Source of the DNA: CAZKNJ01 sp964554185
Lineage (GTDB): Bacteria > 4484-113
Length of the DNA: 60,447 bases
Direction: 5' to 3'
Assembly: GCA_964554185.1 (NCBI GenBank)
Contig: CAZKNJ010000010.1
Location: 1 to 60,447, forward strand
Part shown: in pieces, positions 35,864 through 44,906 of the stretch
How positions within the stretch are numbered: the stretch's first letter is position 1
Layout: the number at the start of each line of letters is the position of its first letter
Made by a program: the position numbers and the translations under genes
The notes under the pieces: model-generated
What the model saw: only the letters and a program-made list of their open reading frames with translations
Told to the model about the DNA's origin: nothing
Databases searched by the model: none

Positions 35864-37629
35864 TACTCTCCCCCCGTATCAGCCGAAGCGCCCCCGCTGT
35901 CACCCGAAGCCGCATCCGCCTGCTTGATATACACCTGCGAGAAATCCACATTGGGAAAGCTCGCGTCTACATCCATTCCCGAGATGGTGAGCCCGACCAC
36001 TTCGGGCTTGATGAGCACATTCGTGGTTTGCGCGAAGAGGAAAAGCCACGGCGCGTCCTCCAGCGCAATCTGCTCCGCGCGCCAGTAGAGCGTGCGCCGC
36101 TTGTCGCGGTCAAACTCCACGCGGGCTTCCTCCACGAGTTGGTCAAACTCCGGGTTGCCGTAGCGCGACCAGTTGTCGTGGTACCCCTTGTTCTCGCTGG
36201 CGAGAAGCTGCCAGAGGAACGAGTCGGGGTCAGGGAAATCCGCCACCCAGCCGGAGCGGCCGAACAAATAGTCGCCGTTGCGCATGGTAGTGAGGAAGGT
36301 TGACCACTCCAGCACTTGCGGGTCAACCTTCACCGAAATGTCGCCCAGGAAGTCCTGCACCTGCAGCGCTACTATTGGGTATACCGAGAACGAGTTGTAG
36401 TACATCGGAAAGGTCGGCAGAAACAGCCCTTGCGGGTATCCCGCCCGCTCCAGCAGAGCCCGCGCCTTATCCACGTCGTAGTTGTAGCGCGGCTCAACCT
36501 TGTTGGCCGGGTTATGCCATTCCGCCAGCGCTGGCGGAATAATGCCGACGAAGGGCTCGTAGCGTCCTTCCAGAATCTCGTTAGCGATGTACTCGCGGTT
36601 GATGGCGTAGTTGAACGCCTGCCGCAAGTATTTCCGGGTGTCCTTCTCAAACAGCCGCTCTCTCCAGGGGTCTTTCTCCATATTGAAGACATAGAACTGG
36701 ATGGCCATAAGCTCTTTGCGGCGGAATTCGCCCTCGTATTTCGGGTCGCGCATGATGTCGCGCAGCGAGCCAACCGGCAGGTTGGTGGCGTGCAGCTCAT
36801 TGTTCTGATAGGCGTTGAACTGCGTGTTCAGGTCGGGGATGACCTTGTAGAGAATGTGCATGAGGTAGGGCGCGCCCTTGTAGTAGTCCGGATTAGCCTC
36901 CAGCAAAATGTGCGAATCGGTCTTCCAATCCGACAGCTTGAATGGGCCGCTGCCAACGGGATGCCGCACCCATGGGGCAGTTTGGCCTTCTGCAGTTGCC
37001 TCCACTTCCTCCCGTGGCACCACTGCGAAGTTGATCATGGCGAGCGAGGTGAGGAAGGGGCTGTAAGGCTTGCCAAGCTCTATCACGAACGTGTAGGCGT
37101 CGGGTGCCGACAAGCCTGCCAGGTTGTTGGCCGCGCCGGACTGGAAATCCTGGAACCCGACCACATCGCGCAACAGCGTGGAGCGCTCGGACAGCTCTTC
37201 AGGGGCGGCCAGCCGGTTGAAAGAATACACGAAGTCCTCAGCGGTGACCTCGCGCCCGTTGGAGAACTTGGCGCCCTGGCGCAGGTGAAACTTCAAGTGC
37301 AGCTTGTCCTCCGACACCTCCCAGCTTTCCGCCAGATCGGGGATGATGCGCAGGTCTTTGTCGTAGCGGATGAGGGTGGAGAACATCTGCCGGGCCACCG
37401 ACGCGCTGCGTACATCCGTAATGTGGATAGGGTCAAGCGTGGGGACGTCCGAGTCCAGCGGCAGCTTCAGCGTGCCAGTCAGCCGCTGCGAATTGGACTG
37501 TGCGCTTTGGGGGCCGTTCCCGTTGCAGGAGAAGAAGGACAACAGCGCAGTGAGCACGACCGCGGTCAGAAGCACAATTGTGGCAATCAGGCGGGCCGAA
37601 TGGCCGCACCCTTCAGTTGAACCAGCCAT
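35863..37629 (-). CDS. Extracellular peptide-binding protein (SBP family 5), first
   Basis: The product has 588 residues. A hydrophobic N-terminal segment ends in FFSCNGNG, a weak lipobox (Phe at -2 and -3 instead of small residues), so lipid anchoring is likely but less sure than for its paralogue. The mature part has the same family blocks: VPTLDPIHITDVRS, NGREVTAEDFVYSFNRL and DFPDPDSFLWQLL. The Ser/Gly/Ala-rich tail is extra. It is the first gene of the transporter operon and has TGt-TATAAT six bases before its ATG, making the operon mRNA leaderless. Confidence 0.92.
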   Translation of the reverse strand: MAGSTEGCGHSARLIATIVLLTAVVLTALLSFFSCNGNGPQSAQSNSQRLTGTLKLPLDSDVPTLDPIHITDVRSASVARQMFSTLIRYDKDLRIIPDLAESWEVSEDKLHLKFHLRQGAKFSNGREVTAEDFVYSFNRLAAPEELSERSTLLRDVVGFQDFQSGAANNLAGLSAPDAYTFVIELGKPYSPFLTSLAMINFAVVPREEVEATAEGQTAPWVRHPVGSGPFKLSDWKTDSHILLEANPDYYKGAPYLMHILYKVIPDLNTQFNAYQNNELHATNLPVGSLRDIMRDPKYEGEFRRKELMAIQFYVFNMEKDPWRERLFEKDTRKYLRQAFNYAINREYIANEILEGRYEPFVGIIPPALAEWHNPANKVEPRYNYDVDKARALLERAGYPQGLFLPTFPMYYNSFSVYPIVALQVQDFLGDISVKVDPQVLEWSTFLTTMRNGDYLFGRSGWVADFPDPDSFLWQLLASENKGYHDNWSRYGNPEFDQLVEEARVEFDRDKRRTLYWRAEQIALEDAPWLFLFAQTTNVLIKPEVVGLTISGMDVDASFPNVDFSQVYIKQADAASGDSGGASADTGGE

Positions 37630-37635
37630 AAGGTG

Positions 37636-37644
37636 ATTATAACA
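37636..37644 (-). promoter_or_regulatory. Leaderless extended -10 for the peptide transporter operon
   Basis: TGt-TATAAT on the minus strand, then CACCTT, then ATG at 37629. It lies in the 24 bases after the glycosyltransferase stop. Confidence 0.7.
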
Positions 37645-37653
37645 AGGCCGGGG

Positions 37654-38838
37654 CTACCCGGCGATAGCCGCCAGCAGCTCCTGCACATACCGCTCGCACG
37701 AGAACTCGGCGGGATGGAAGTTCTCTGCCATTTGGGCGGCAAGCTCCGGCAGCCCGCGCAGGGCATCCTCCATGGCTTCAGCGACTGACGCAGCGCTCGC
37801 TGGATTGGGGATAGTAGCTACCCCTGGGAGCTTGGCTAGCGGCGAAGCGCTGCCCGCAAGCGCCGGCGTGCGGAAGGCCAGGGCCTCCAGCACGGGGTAC
37901 CCAAATCCCTCTTCCAGCGACGGCAGCACCAGCAGGTCGGCATGGCGGTAGAGTGAAATCAGGTCGTCATCGCTAACCCGTCCCACCGGGAGCACTTCGG
38001 GCAGCACATCCGTCCCGCAGCTAGTCATTCCTGCCGACAGCGCCGCCTGCGGCACTGGTGCGGCTGCGTTGTTGACGCCAAACCACTGGGCCTTCCCGCC
38101 AACCAGAACGAGCCGGTGCGGAAACATCCGCAGCTTCAGCTCCTTGAACGCTTCCAGCAGTACCGGTATGTTCTTGCGCGGCCCCGGCACGCCCACGTGC
38201 AAGATGAAAGGCTGGGGGATGGCCACCGGGCCATACTCAGTTTGGACGGAGACGGCGTCCAACCTTCTGTAGGACTTGCGCGAGGCCGCTTCAAAGCGCG
38301 GTGACAAGCACGAGGTAACGGTTCGCATCTTCACCGAGTGCCGGGGAAAAAGCTGCGCCAGCTTGGCGCGGGTGTGCTCGGACACGCAGACGATGCGCTG
38401 CGCGCGGTTGAGCGAGGGCCTGGCGGAAAGCCCGTAGATAAGCCGCGCTTTGGCGCCGAGCATCTGGAAACTGCTATACGGCGTGGTGTCATGGACGACG
38501 CAGGTGCAGGGCGTGTTCTCCAGCAGCGGCAGGATGTAGTCCGGGTCAAGATACGCGTCCAGCCCCAGTCCGTTGAACGCACGGGGTATCAGCCACTGGT
38601 GCTGGAGGTGGCGTGGCAGGCTGGGAACCGGGCTGATGTGCAGCTTCACCTCCGGCCTGAAGTGGCTCGGCGCGCTATCAGGCATTTCCTGCAGCACGAT
38701 TTCCAGGTCGCCTTCGCGCTGCACAAACAGGTGCAGCTCTCCGTCGAAATGCAGCAGCAGTGAGGCCGCCAGTATACGGGCATAGCGGCCGATGCCGCCG
38801 GGAGTGTGAATTGCCAGTGTTGAGACCCCCAACCGCAC
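37654..38838 (-). CDS. Glycosyltransferase family 4-like
   Basis: The product has 394 residues with a GT-B fold. The N-terminal domain begins VSTLAIHTPGGIGRYARIL; the C-terminal domain has FILHVGVPGPRKNIPVLLEA and the nucleotide-sugar motif PSLEEGFGYPVLEALA (E-x7-E). It probably adds mannose or another hexose to a surface glycan, using a nucleotide sugar. The GTG follows TGg-TAGAAT by seven bases. Acceptor unknown; no other glycan genes sit beside it. Confidence 0.9.
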   Translation of the reverse strand: MRLGVSTLAIHTPGGIGRYARILAASLLLHFDGELHLFVQREGDLEIVLQEMPDSAPSHFRPEVKLHISPVPSLPRHLQHQWLIPRAFNGLGLDAYLDPDYILPLLENTPCTCVVHDTTPYSSFQMLGAKARLIYGLSARPSLNRAQRIVCVSEHTRAKLAQLFPRHSVKMRTVTSCLSPRFEAASRKSYRRLDAVSVQTEYGPVAIPQPFILHVGVPGPRKNIPVLLEAFKELKLRMFPHRLVLVGGKAQWFGVNNAAAPVPQAALSAGMTSCGTDVLPEVLPVGRVSDDDLISLYRHADLLVLPSLEEGFGYPVLEALAFRTPALAGSASPLAKLPGVATIPNPASAASVAEAMEDALRGLPELAAQMAENFHPAEFSCERYVQELLAAIAG

Positions 38839-38845
38839 GGCACGG

Positions 38846-38854
38846 ATTCTACCA
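38846..38854 (-). promoter_or_regulatory. Leaderless extended -10 for the glycosyltransferase
   Basis: TGg-TAGAAT on the minus strand, then seven bases, then GTG at 38838. Confidence 0.65.
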
Positions 38855-38859
38855 GACCG

Positions 38860-39657
38860 CTAGTATCCAACCATGAGGTTCTTGCTAAACCGCTTCAGCG
38901 CCGAGATGATGGACAGCGCCGCTAGATAGCTGGTCTTGGGATTCTGAGGCGAAGGCTTGTTCTCCAGCACGATATGCACATGCCCGGCCGGCCCCACCGC
39001 GTCTATCTCGTGGATGTTGGCCTCAACCGCCGGGTCGCTGACCAGCACGAACTCCAGCTTATCCAATCCCACCGTGGAGAGTGCCAGCGTGATGGCCACA
39101 TTCACGTTCTTCGGATACTGCTCAAACGCCGGGGCCGGTGGCCCGGCATACACTTGCGTAGCCTGACGATCGTCCCTTCCCAACGCCTTGGGCGGCTTGC
39201 GGGTCGTCAGGGTGATGCGCTCCATACCAGCGAGCGTCATGGATGAGAATGCGTCCAGGCCGCCGATGGCGCCGGACGGCGCGATTATCTTCAAGTAGCT
39301 GCCGGAAAGCTCGTCCAAGAATTCCGGTGACAGGTCAAGTAGTCCGCCGACGCTCATCACGAACAGGTACTTGGTCGCCTCAACCTGCTGCGCAGCCAGC
39401 AGCGCCTTCCGCGCAATATCGGGGACGACCGAGGCGTGTGCCGCTTCCACGATCACCTTGCTGCGCGCGGCCATCGTGTCCAGGTCAACCGCGTGCATCC
39501 CAAACTGCGGGAAGTCGCGCTGGAACTGGGTCACCCGTGCGTCGTCCCGGTCGTTGATGAACGTCAGCGAGTAGGGCAGATCGTGGTCAAGAATGCCCTG
39601 GGCAAGAAAGCTGCCGATATTGCCGAGTCCGATTAGGCCGAGGGTTAGTTTGGGCAT
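38860..39657 (-). CDS. nadX: L-aspartate dehydrogenase-like protein (NadX family)
   Basis: The product has 265 residues. It has the Rossmann motif LGLIGLGNIGSFLAQG and family blocks PSGAIGGLDAF, YPKNVNVAITLALSTVG and ENKPSPQNPKTSYLAALS. NadX makes iminoaspartate from aspartate for NAD synthesis; no nadA or nadC is nearby to confirm that role. Leaderless: TGa-TACAAT, ACCCGC, ATG. Confidence 0.87.
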   Translation of the reverse strand: MPKLTLGLIGLGNIGSFLAQGILDHDLPYSLTFINDRDDARVTQFQRDFPQFGMHAVDLDTMAARSKVIVEAAHASVVPDIARKALLAAQQVEATKYLFVMSVGGLLDLSPEFLDELSGSYLKIIAPSGAIGGLDAFSSMTLAGMERITLTTRKPPKALGRDDRQATQVYAGPPAPAFEQYPKNVNVAITLALSTVGLDKLEFVLVSDPAVEANIHEIDAVGPAGHVHIVLENKPSPQNPKTSYLAALSIISALKRFSKNLMVGY

Positions 39658-39663
39658 GCGGGT

Positions 39664-39672
39664 ATTGTATCA
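39664..39672 (-). promoter_or_regulatory. Leaderless extended -10 for the NadX-like gene
   Basis: TGa-TACAAT on the minus strand, then six bases, then ATG at 39657. Confidence 0.7.
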
Positions 39673-39743
39673 TCGCGCGAAACGGGCGGGTAGTGCAAAA
39701 TATGCGAACTTATGGCAGAATCATGGCTCCGGGAGGAGGTTCC

Positions 39744-41402
39744 ATGGCTAATAGGTGGACACTGCTTGTTTTGGCGGCTCTGCTGTTTCTAGGCTTGCTG
39801 CATTCTTGCGGCCGCGCTTCTACCGGTCTCAGTCAGCGAAGCGCTACTGGCGAACTGAGAACGGAGTTGGAAAACGTGCTTCTCGGCGAGATGGCTCGAT
39901 TGGGCGTTGCCCCGTCGCGCACTACTTCCCGACCACCCTCAGGCGCGGCGAATATGGTCAACGACCTCCGCTTGGAGCAAGTGGATGACGGCTGGGTGAT
40001 GCGCTGGAGCTACCGCAACCTGGGGGACTACGATCAGAATGGCACCGTGGCAATTGCAGATATCACGCCTCTGGCGCAGCACTTCCAGGAAACCTGGGCG
40101 ATAGGTGAGGAGAATTCGCTTGCCGCGGTTATTGACGGTAACGGCAACAGCAAGGTCGGCATTGAGGACGTGACCCCCATCGCGGTCAACTTCGGCGTGG
40201 AGCTCGGCGGCTACGTGGTTGAAACCGCCTCCAGCCCGGCAGGCGAATACTCGGACTATGACGAAGTGCCCCATGAGAACTTCGTTGATTCGGGGGGAAG
40301 GCTCACCGCGGAACTCCATATGGACGTGCTGCCCGCGCGGTATTTCCGGCTGAGTGCTTGCGACGGCGACGGCGAGCGGTCGGTGGTAAGCGAAGTGTTT
40401 GCGCCGGAGTTGCCGGGGCCGGAGATTACGGCAGTGCGGCCCATTACTTGCGCTGCGGGACTCGCAGTCAGATTTGAGGTTGATGTTACCGGCGAAGGCC
40501 TGAAGCAGTATGCCTGGAGTTTCGGCGGGGGCGCCACACCCAACACGAGCAATGATGAGAATCCCGTAGTGATTATAGGAGCCGCAGATGTGTATTCCTG
40601 CAGTGTCGCCGTGGTCACGCCTTTCGGCATTGACAGCGAGGACTTCCAGCTGCTGGTGGTGGAGCCGGGAACCAGTCCGTACATTCTTGCGGTGCAACCG
40701 CAGTCGGGATTGGCCGGCGTGGAGGTCACCTTCACGGCCGAGGCTGGCGGCGACGAGCCTCTCACCTATGCATGGGATTTTGACAGCGCCGTTGCACCGG
40801 AGAACCGGTATTCCTCGGATACTCAGCCAGCTGTAACGCTGACCCAAACGCCGGGGAGTTACCCGGTCACGCTCACGGTCGCCAATGCCCACGGCTCGGA
40901 CAACTACGAGTTCACGCTCGCTATAGTCGAAGGGCTAGACATGCAGCTGCTCTCTTTCCGTGTGCGCACGGATGGCGCGATAAACACAACCACCGGCAGC
41001 TTGTACTCCGGCTATCCTCTCTTCATTCCACGGCTGTCGGGCGACCCCAATGAGGGCACGGCTTCCGCTGGTGCGGAGGTCAAAGGCGAGATGGAGGCGA
41101 TATCCTACATCTACGATAATGATGTTCACTACGGCTTTGACGACGGTGCGCCTGTAGGTAAGACCGCTGCATATAATGCAACCCTTAGTTATCTGTCGCA
41201 GTTGCTGGAATGGAGCATCGAGCATGGAGAATTGCCGGAAAGCGAGTTATTCACCCACGACGAGATGGAGCCGCCCGGGCGGCTGTGGGGCATGCTGGGC
41301 GACGTCCCCGGAGTCTACATAGTTACGGCTCACCTCCCGATAAGCCCATTCAATCCTTCTGAGCCGGTGGAGCTGGTGATAATGCTGGATGTATCAGACT
41401 AG
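39744..41402 (+). CDS. Lipoprotein with dockerin-like and PKD domains
   Basis: The product has 552 residues. The signal ends in a lipobox (LLFLGLLHSC), giving an outer-surface lipoprotein. At about 90-160 come two dockerin-type calcium loops, DYDQNGTVAIAD and DGNGNSKVGIED, each followed by a short helix. A beta domain like fibronectin III follows, then two PKD-type domains (about 230-310 and 315-405; YAWSFGGGATPN and YAWDFDSAVAPE). The last 150 residues are unlike these and unassigned. GGGAGGAGG precedes the ATG at 39744. It is a paralogue of the gene at 56911-58713. Confidence 0.88.
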   Translation: MANRWTLLVLAALLFLGLLHSCGRASTGLSQRSATGELRTELENVLLGEMARLGVAPSRTTSRPPSGAANMVNDLRLEQVDDGWVMRWSYRNLGDYDQNGTVAIADITPLAQHFQETWAIGEENSLAAVIDGNGNSKVGIEDVTPIAVNFGVELGGYVVETASSPAGEYSDYDEVPHENFVDSGGRLTAELHMDVLPARYFRLSACDGDGERSVVSEVFAPELPGPEITAVRPITCAAGLAVRFEVDVTGEGLKQYAWSFGGGATPNTSNDENPVVIIGAADVYSCSVAVVTPFGIDSEDFQLLVVEPGTSPYILAVQPQSGLAGVEVTFTAEAGGDEPLTYAWDFDSAVAPENRYSSDTQPAVTLTQTPGSYPVTLTVANAHGSDNYEFTLAIVEGLDMQLLSFRVRTDGAINTTTGSLYSGYPLFIPRLSGDPNEGTASAGAEVKGEMEAISYIYDNDVHYGFDDGAPVGKTAAYNATLSYLSQLLEWSIEHGELPESELFTHDEMEPPGRLWGMLGDVPGVYIVTAHLPISPFNPSEPVELVIMLDVSD

Positions 41403-41418
41403 CGAGGTGCCGCGGTGC

Positions 41419-42543
41419 CTATAGTTTGCGGTCAAGCTCGCAGCACCTGCGTCCGCGGAAGCGCTGAAACGACCCTTGAAGCACGGCTCTGCGGGCTTTG
41501 CCCATAAGCTCCCGGTAGAAGTGCAGGTTGTGGTAGGTGAGCAGTATAGCCGCGGAAACTTCGTCCGCCGCAATGAGATGGCGCAGGAATGCGCGGCTGT
41601 GCGTCCGGCAGGTCTGGCACTTACACGTCGGCGAGACCGGCGCAATATCCAGTGCGTACTTCCTCAACTTCAAGTTCATGACGCCTTCCCACGTGTAGGC
41701 CACGCCCCGCCGCGCCATCCGCGTGGGTAGCACGCAGTCAAACAGGTCGTAGCCAATGGCGATGGCCTCCACCAGATCATCTGGCGTTCCCACGCCCATC
41801 AAGTAGCGCGGCTTCTTCACCGGTAGATGCTCGGCGCAGAACGCTGCTGTGCGCAGAAACTCCGCGCGCGTCTCGCCGACCGACAGGCCGCCCACCGCGA
41901 TGCCGGGAAAGTCGAGCGCTGCAATCTCCGCAATGCTTTCCTCGCGCAGCGCCAGGTCGGTGCCGCCCTGCACAATACCGAAAAGCCGCGTGCCGGTGCG
42001 TCCGCCGCCGCGCTCCTTCCAGTGCGCGTGGGCTCGCCGCGCCCAGTCGTGCGTAACCGCGAGGTCCTTGCGTAGCTGCTTCGGTTCCGAGGGCAGGGGG
42101 CTGCACACGTCCAGCGCCATCGCGATGTCGGCGCGGAAGGCTATCTGTGCGTCAACCGCGGCTTCGGGCGTGAGGAAGAAGGGCTTGCCGCTTTCATAAT
42201 CGCGGAAATGTACGCCGTCCAGCGTGACCTTGCGCAATGGCGACAGGCTGAAGATCTGAAAGCCGCCGGAATCGGTGAGGATGCCGCCGTCCCAGCCGGT
42301 GAACTTCTTCAGCCCACCGAGCTGCTGGATGACCTCCAGCCCTGGCCGGCAGAGCAGGTGGTAGGTGTTCATCAGCACGTGCGGGAAGCCCATCCGCTTG
42401 AGGTCGGCGAAGGTGGCGTCCTTGACGATGCCACGCGTGGCGATAGGCTGGAAGTATGGCGTGGTCACCTCAATCCCGCCGAAGCTCATCATCCCCGCCC
42501 GCGCGCGCCCGTCAACCTCTTCCACCGTGAAGAAGCGGCTCAT
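41419..42543 (-). CDS. tgt: Queuine tRNA-ribosyltransferase
   Basis: The product has 374 residues. This enzyme exchanges the wobble guanine for preQ1 in GUN-anticodon tRNAs. The first active-site aspartate lies in TDSGGFQIFS, the nucleophile in DVCSPLPSE or the later DCVLPTR region, and the zinc site is CKCQTCRTHS with a later histidine. I start at ATG 42543, which overlaps the rluD stop (ATGA); the open frame upstream of it is a shadow of rluD. Last gene of an rbgA-rluD-tgt operon. Confidence 0.95.
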   Translation of the reverse strand: MSRFFTVEEVDGRARAGMMSFGGIEVTTPYFQPIATRGIVKDATFADLKRMGFPHVLMNTYHLLCRPGLEVIQQLGGLKKFTGWDGGILTDSGGFQIFSLSPLRKVTLDGVHFRDYESGKPFFLTPEAAVDAQIAFRADIAMALDVCSPLPSEPKQLRKDLAVTHDWARRAHAHWKERGGGRTGTRLFGIVQGGTDLALREESIAEIAALDFPGIAVGGLSVGETRAEFLRTAAFCAEHLPVKKPRYLMGVGTPDDLVEAIAIGYDLFDCVLPTRMARRGVAYTWEGVMNLKLRKYALDIAPVSPTCKCQTCRTHSRAFLRHLIAADEVSAAILLTYHNLHFYRELMGKARRAVLQGSFQRFRGRRCCELDRKL

Positions 42544-43658
42544 GGCTTTGCCTCCGGCGGTAGCAGTACACGCGGATCTACTGGCGGCGGTGGTAGCCTC
42601 AGCGCCTTCAGGGCGTCCGCGAAGTACTCCGGCGGCTCCGCGCGCAGCTCCATCTGCTCGCCTGTCGCCGGGTGTTTCAAGTATAGCGCGTAAGAGTGCA
42701 GGAAGAATCCGGGGCAGCGGCCGATGGCGTCCAGGAGCCGCTTGCGCACTGCCGCTTCGGGTAGGGCTTCGCTCCACGCGCTGCGGTAGGACTTGTCCCG
42801 TGCGCCTTCCAAAAAGCTCGTAAGCTCCACGTTCATCCCGCGCCCGTAGTCGTCATCTCCCACAATGGCTTGCCCCCGCGACTGCAGATGCACCCGGATC
42901 TGATGCGTCCGCCCGGTGACGATGCGCAGCAGCACGAGCTTGACCACCGGATGCGCGCCAATCACGCGGTAGTAGGTCAGCGCCAGCCGCCCCTTCGCGC
43001 CCACCGTGTACAGCTCGCGGTGCCTGGGATTGCGCTCCAGCGGCTCATCTACCACGCCGGTTTCCGGCATCTCACCGCCAATCGCCAGCGCCAGGTAATA
43101 TTTCAGCGCCTGCCGCCGTTCAAACGTGCGTTGAAGCGCAGCATGCGTCGGCGTGTCCTTGGCCACCAGCAGCAGGCCGCTGGTTCCCTTGTCCAGCCGG
43201 TGGACGATGCCCGGCTTTAGGGCGTCGTCCGTCTCCGCCAGCCGGAAGGACGAGGCTTTCAGGTAATCCACCAGCGTGGGCTCACTCATTCCCGCAACCG
43301 GATGCGTGGTTAGTCCCGCAGGTTTCGCCAGTGCAACCAGGTAGTCATCCTCGTAAACAATCCGCACGTCCGCAAGCTCTGAGCCGGGCGGAATCACCGC
43401 GGCGCGGTCAGTGTTGAGCTCTTGCCACGCGCTCATCACCACTTCCACCACCTCGCCGCTTGCCAGCGCCAGGTTCTTCTTGGCTGGCTGGCCGGCAATG
43501 AGCACTCCTCCGGCCTCAATTAGCTTCTGTATTTGGCTGCGGGAAGCTCCTTTGAAGACGTCAGAGGATTGCGGAAGTAGTTCCGCTAACGCCACATCCA
43601 GCCGCGCACCCTCCATTTCAGGCGGCACGCTCACAGTCAGCGAGTCCTTACTACTCAC
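42540..43658 (-). CDS. rluD: RluD-type 23S rRNA pseudouridine synthase
   Basis: The product has 372 residues. An N-terminal S4 RNA-binding domain (SRSQIQKLIEAGGVLIAG) leads to the RluA-family catalytic domain with the key aspartate in HRLDKGTSGLLLVAKD and the later GRTHQIRVHLQ. RluD acts on helix 69 of 23S rRNA. It overlaps rbgA and tgt by four bases each, so the three are translated together. RluA or RluC specificity is possible. Confidence 0.93.
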   Translation of the reverse strand: MSSKDSLTVSVPPEMEGARLDVALAELLPQSSDVFKGASRSQIQKLIEAGGVLIAGQPAKKNLALASGEVVEVVMSAWQELNTDRAAVIPPGSELADVRIVYEDDYLVALAKPAGLTTHPVAGMSEPTLVDYLKASSFRLAETDDALKPGIVHRLDKGTSGLLLVAKDTPTHAALQRTFERRQALKYYLALAIGGEMPETGVVDEPLERNPRHRELYTVGAKGRLALTYYRVIGAHPVVKLVLLRIVTGRTHQIRVHLQSRGQAIVGDDDYGRGMNVELTSFLEGARDKSYRSAWSEALPEAAVRKRLLDAIGRCPGFFLHSYALYLKHPATGEQMELRAEPPEYFADALKALRLPPPPVDPRVLLPPEAKP

Positions 43659-44560
43659 CGCCCGCGTTGCCTCCCGTCGGCCTTTTCCGCCTCGCGCAAA
43701 CGCATGAGCAGCTCGTCCAACTGCGCACTATATTCCGCGACCGGCTCCAGCGTCACGCGTCCGAACCGGCCGCGCTGGAAGTCCGCCAGTATCTTGCAGC
43801 CCATATCGTCCTCCAGGGCGTCACCCATCTTGCCTCCCTTCAACCGATGCCCCACCTTGTGCACAATTTCCCACGCCGCGCATTGTTCCAGCCCCTCCGC
43901 TTCCAACCCATAGAGCTTGCAGAGCTTCTTCCATCCGTTCCCGCGAAGCTGCGCGAACACACTGCCAAGCGCCTGCTCCAGCAGGTTGTGCTCCGGCGGG
44001 GTTAGCCCCAGCGCGAGCATATGCGGTTTCCCCTTCTTAGACCGGGAGTAGTCGCGCACGATGCCGGGCGTGTCCAGCAGGTCGATTCCCTCGGTGATGC
44101 GCACCCACTGGTGTCCCCGCGTAATGCCGGGGCGGTTGCCGGTGCGCGCGCGTTTGCGGCCAATGAGTTGGTTGATGACGGTGGACTTGCCGGTGTTGGG
44201 CACGCCCAGCACCACCACGCGCAAAACAGTGTCGCGGATGCCGCGGCGGGCGCGGGTTTCGTGTTTTCTCCGCCACACCTCGGCGAGCATACCGCCAACC
44301 GCCGAGAGCGCTGATTGCTTGTTGGACGCCGCGTCAACCGCAGCCAGGCCGCTGCCGCGCAGGTGCGCCAGCCAGCGGTTGGTTTCGGTGGTGTCGGCCA
44401 GGTCGGCTTTGTTCAGCACGTATAGCGCATCGCCGCCCAGTTGCCGCTCCAGGTGGAAGGTCGTGTACGGTGCACGGGCCTCCAGCACGTAGAGAGCGAC
44501 GTCCAGATAGGCGGCTATCTCGCGCGGGAACACGTCCTTTTGGCTCGCCTGCTGAACCAT
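43655..44560 (-). CDS. rbgA: Ribosome biogenesis GTPase (YlqF/RbgA)
   Basis: The product has 301 residues with circularly permuted G motifs: LNKADL (G4) comes before GVPNTGKST (G1), followed by DTPGI (G3). The N-terminal KDVFPREIAAYLDVALYVLEAR is close to the family opening. RbgA helps late assembly of the 50S subunit. The start lies six bases after TAATAT (or eight after TGc-GATAAT), again a leaderless pattern. Confidence 0.93.
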   Translation of the reverse strand: MVQQASQKDVFPREIAAYLDVALYVLEARAPYTTFHLERQLGGDALYVLNKADLADTTETNRWLAHLRGSGLAAVDAASNKQSALSAVGGMLAEVWRRKHETRARRGIRDTVLRVVVLGVPNTGKSTVINQLIGRKRARTGNRPGITRGHQWVRITEGIDLLDTPGIVRDYSRSKKGKPHMLALGLTPPEHNLLEQALGSVFAQLRGNGWKKLCKLYGLEAEGLEQCAAWEIVHKVGHRLKGGKMGDALEDDMGCKILADFQRGRFGRVTLEPVAEYSAQLDELLMRLREAEKADGRQRGR

Positions 44561-44566
44561 GGGCGC

Positions 44567-44577
44567 ATATTATCGCA
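44567..44577 (-). promoter_or_regulatory. Leaderless -10 for rbgA-rluD-tgt
   Basis: On the minus strand TGc-GATAAT-ATGCGCCC-ATG. Either GATAAT at eight bases or TAATAT at six bases fits the pattern. Confidence 0.55.
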
Positions 44578-44626
44578 TTTCGGAGGGGCGGCCCGGCCAA
44601 GCGGGCGTATTCCCGCGCGTTTTCGC

Positions 44627-44788
44627 CTAACGCACTTGCGCGATAAAGGTCGTGAAGTCCTGGCTCATCGTGTACGCTGCTGCTAGCATCATCCCGGCCA
44701 CTAAGGAGAAGAGCAGGGCGGTTGCCGCTGCGAGCAGCATCCTTTGCGTAAGCCCCGTTTCCGTCTTGTTGTTAGTCCGCGATACCAT
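44627..44788 (-). CDS. 53-residue single-helix membrane protein
   Basis: A short gene found by reading the space between rbgA and the tricorn gene. The ATG at 44788 has GGGAGAGGAAA directly before it. The product starts with a polar, Lys/Thr-rich tail (MVSRTNNKTETGLTQR), has one hydrophobic helix (about 17-40, LLAAATALLFSLVAGMMLA) and ends in a short polar tail. It reads towards rbgA and stops 66 bases before it. Tail composition suggests the N terminus is in the cytoplasm. No known family recognised. Confidence 0.6.
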   Translation of the reverse strand: MVSRTNNKTETGLTQRMLLAAATALLFSLVAGMMLAAAYTMSQDFTTFIAQVR

Positions 44789-44871
44789 TTTCCTCTCCCG
44801 TATTCCGGCTATCCGCCGGTATTCACTTGGTATGATGCGAACACTGCGTCCTTTGTTCCAGGGCTGAATGC

Positions 44872-44877
44872 TATAAT
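44872..44877 (+). promoter_or_regulatory. Extended -10 for the tricorn-like gene
   Basis: TGc-TATAAT, 29 bases before the ATG, with GGGAGGAT between. A led transcript. Confidence 0.6.
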
Positions 44878-44906
44878 CCGCCGAAAGCCCCCGGGAGGAT
44901 ACCGCT

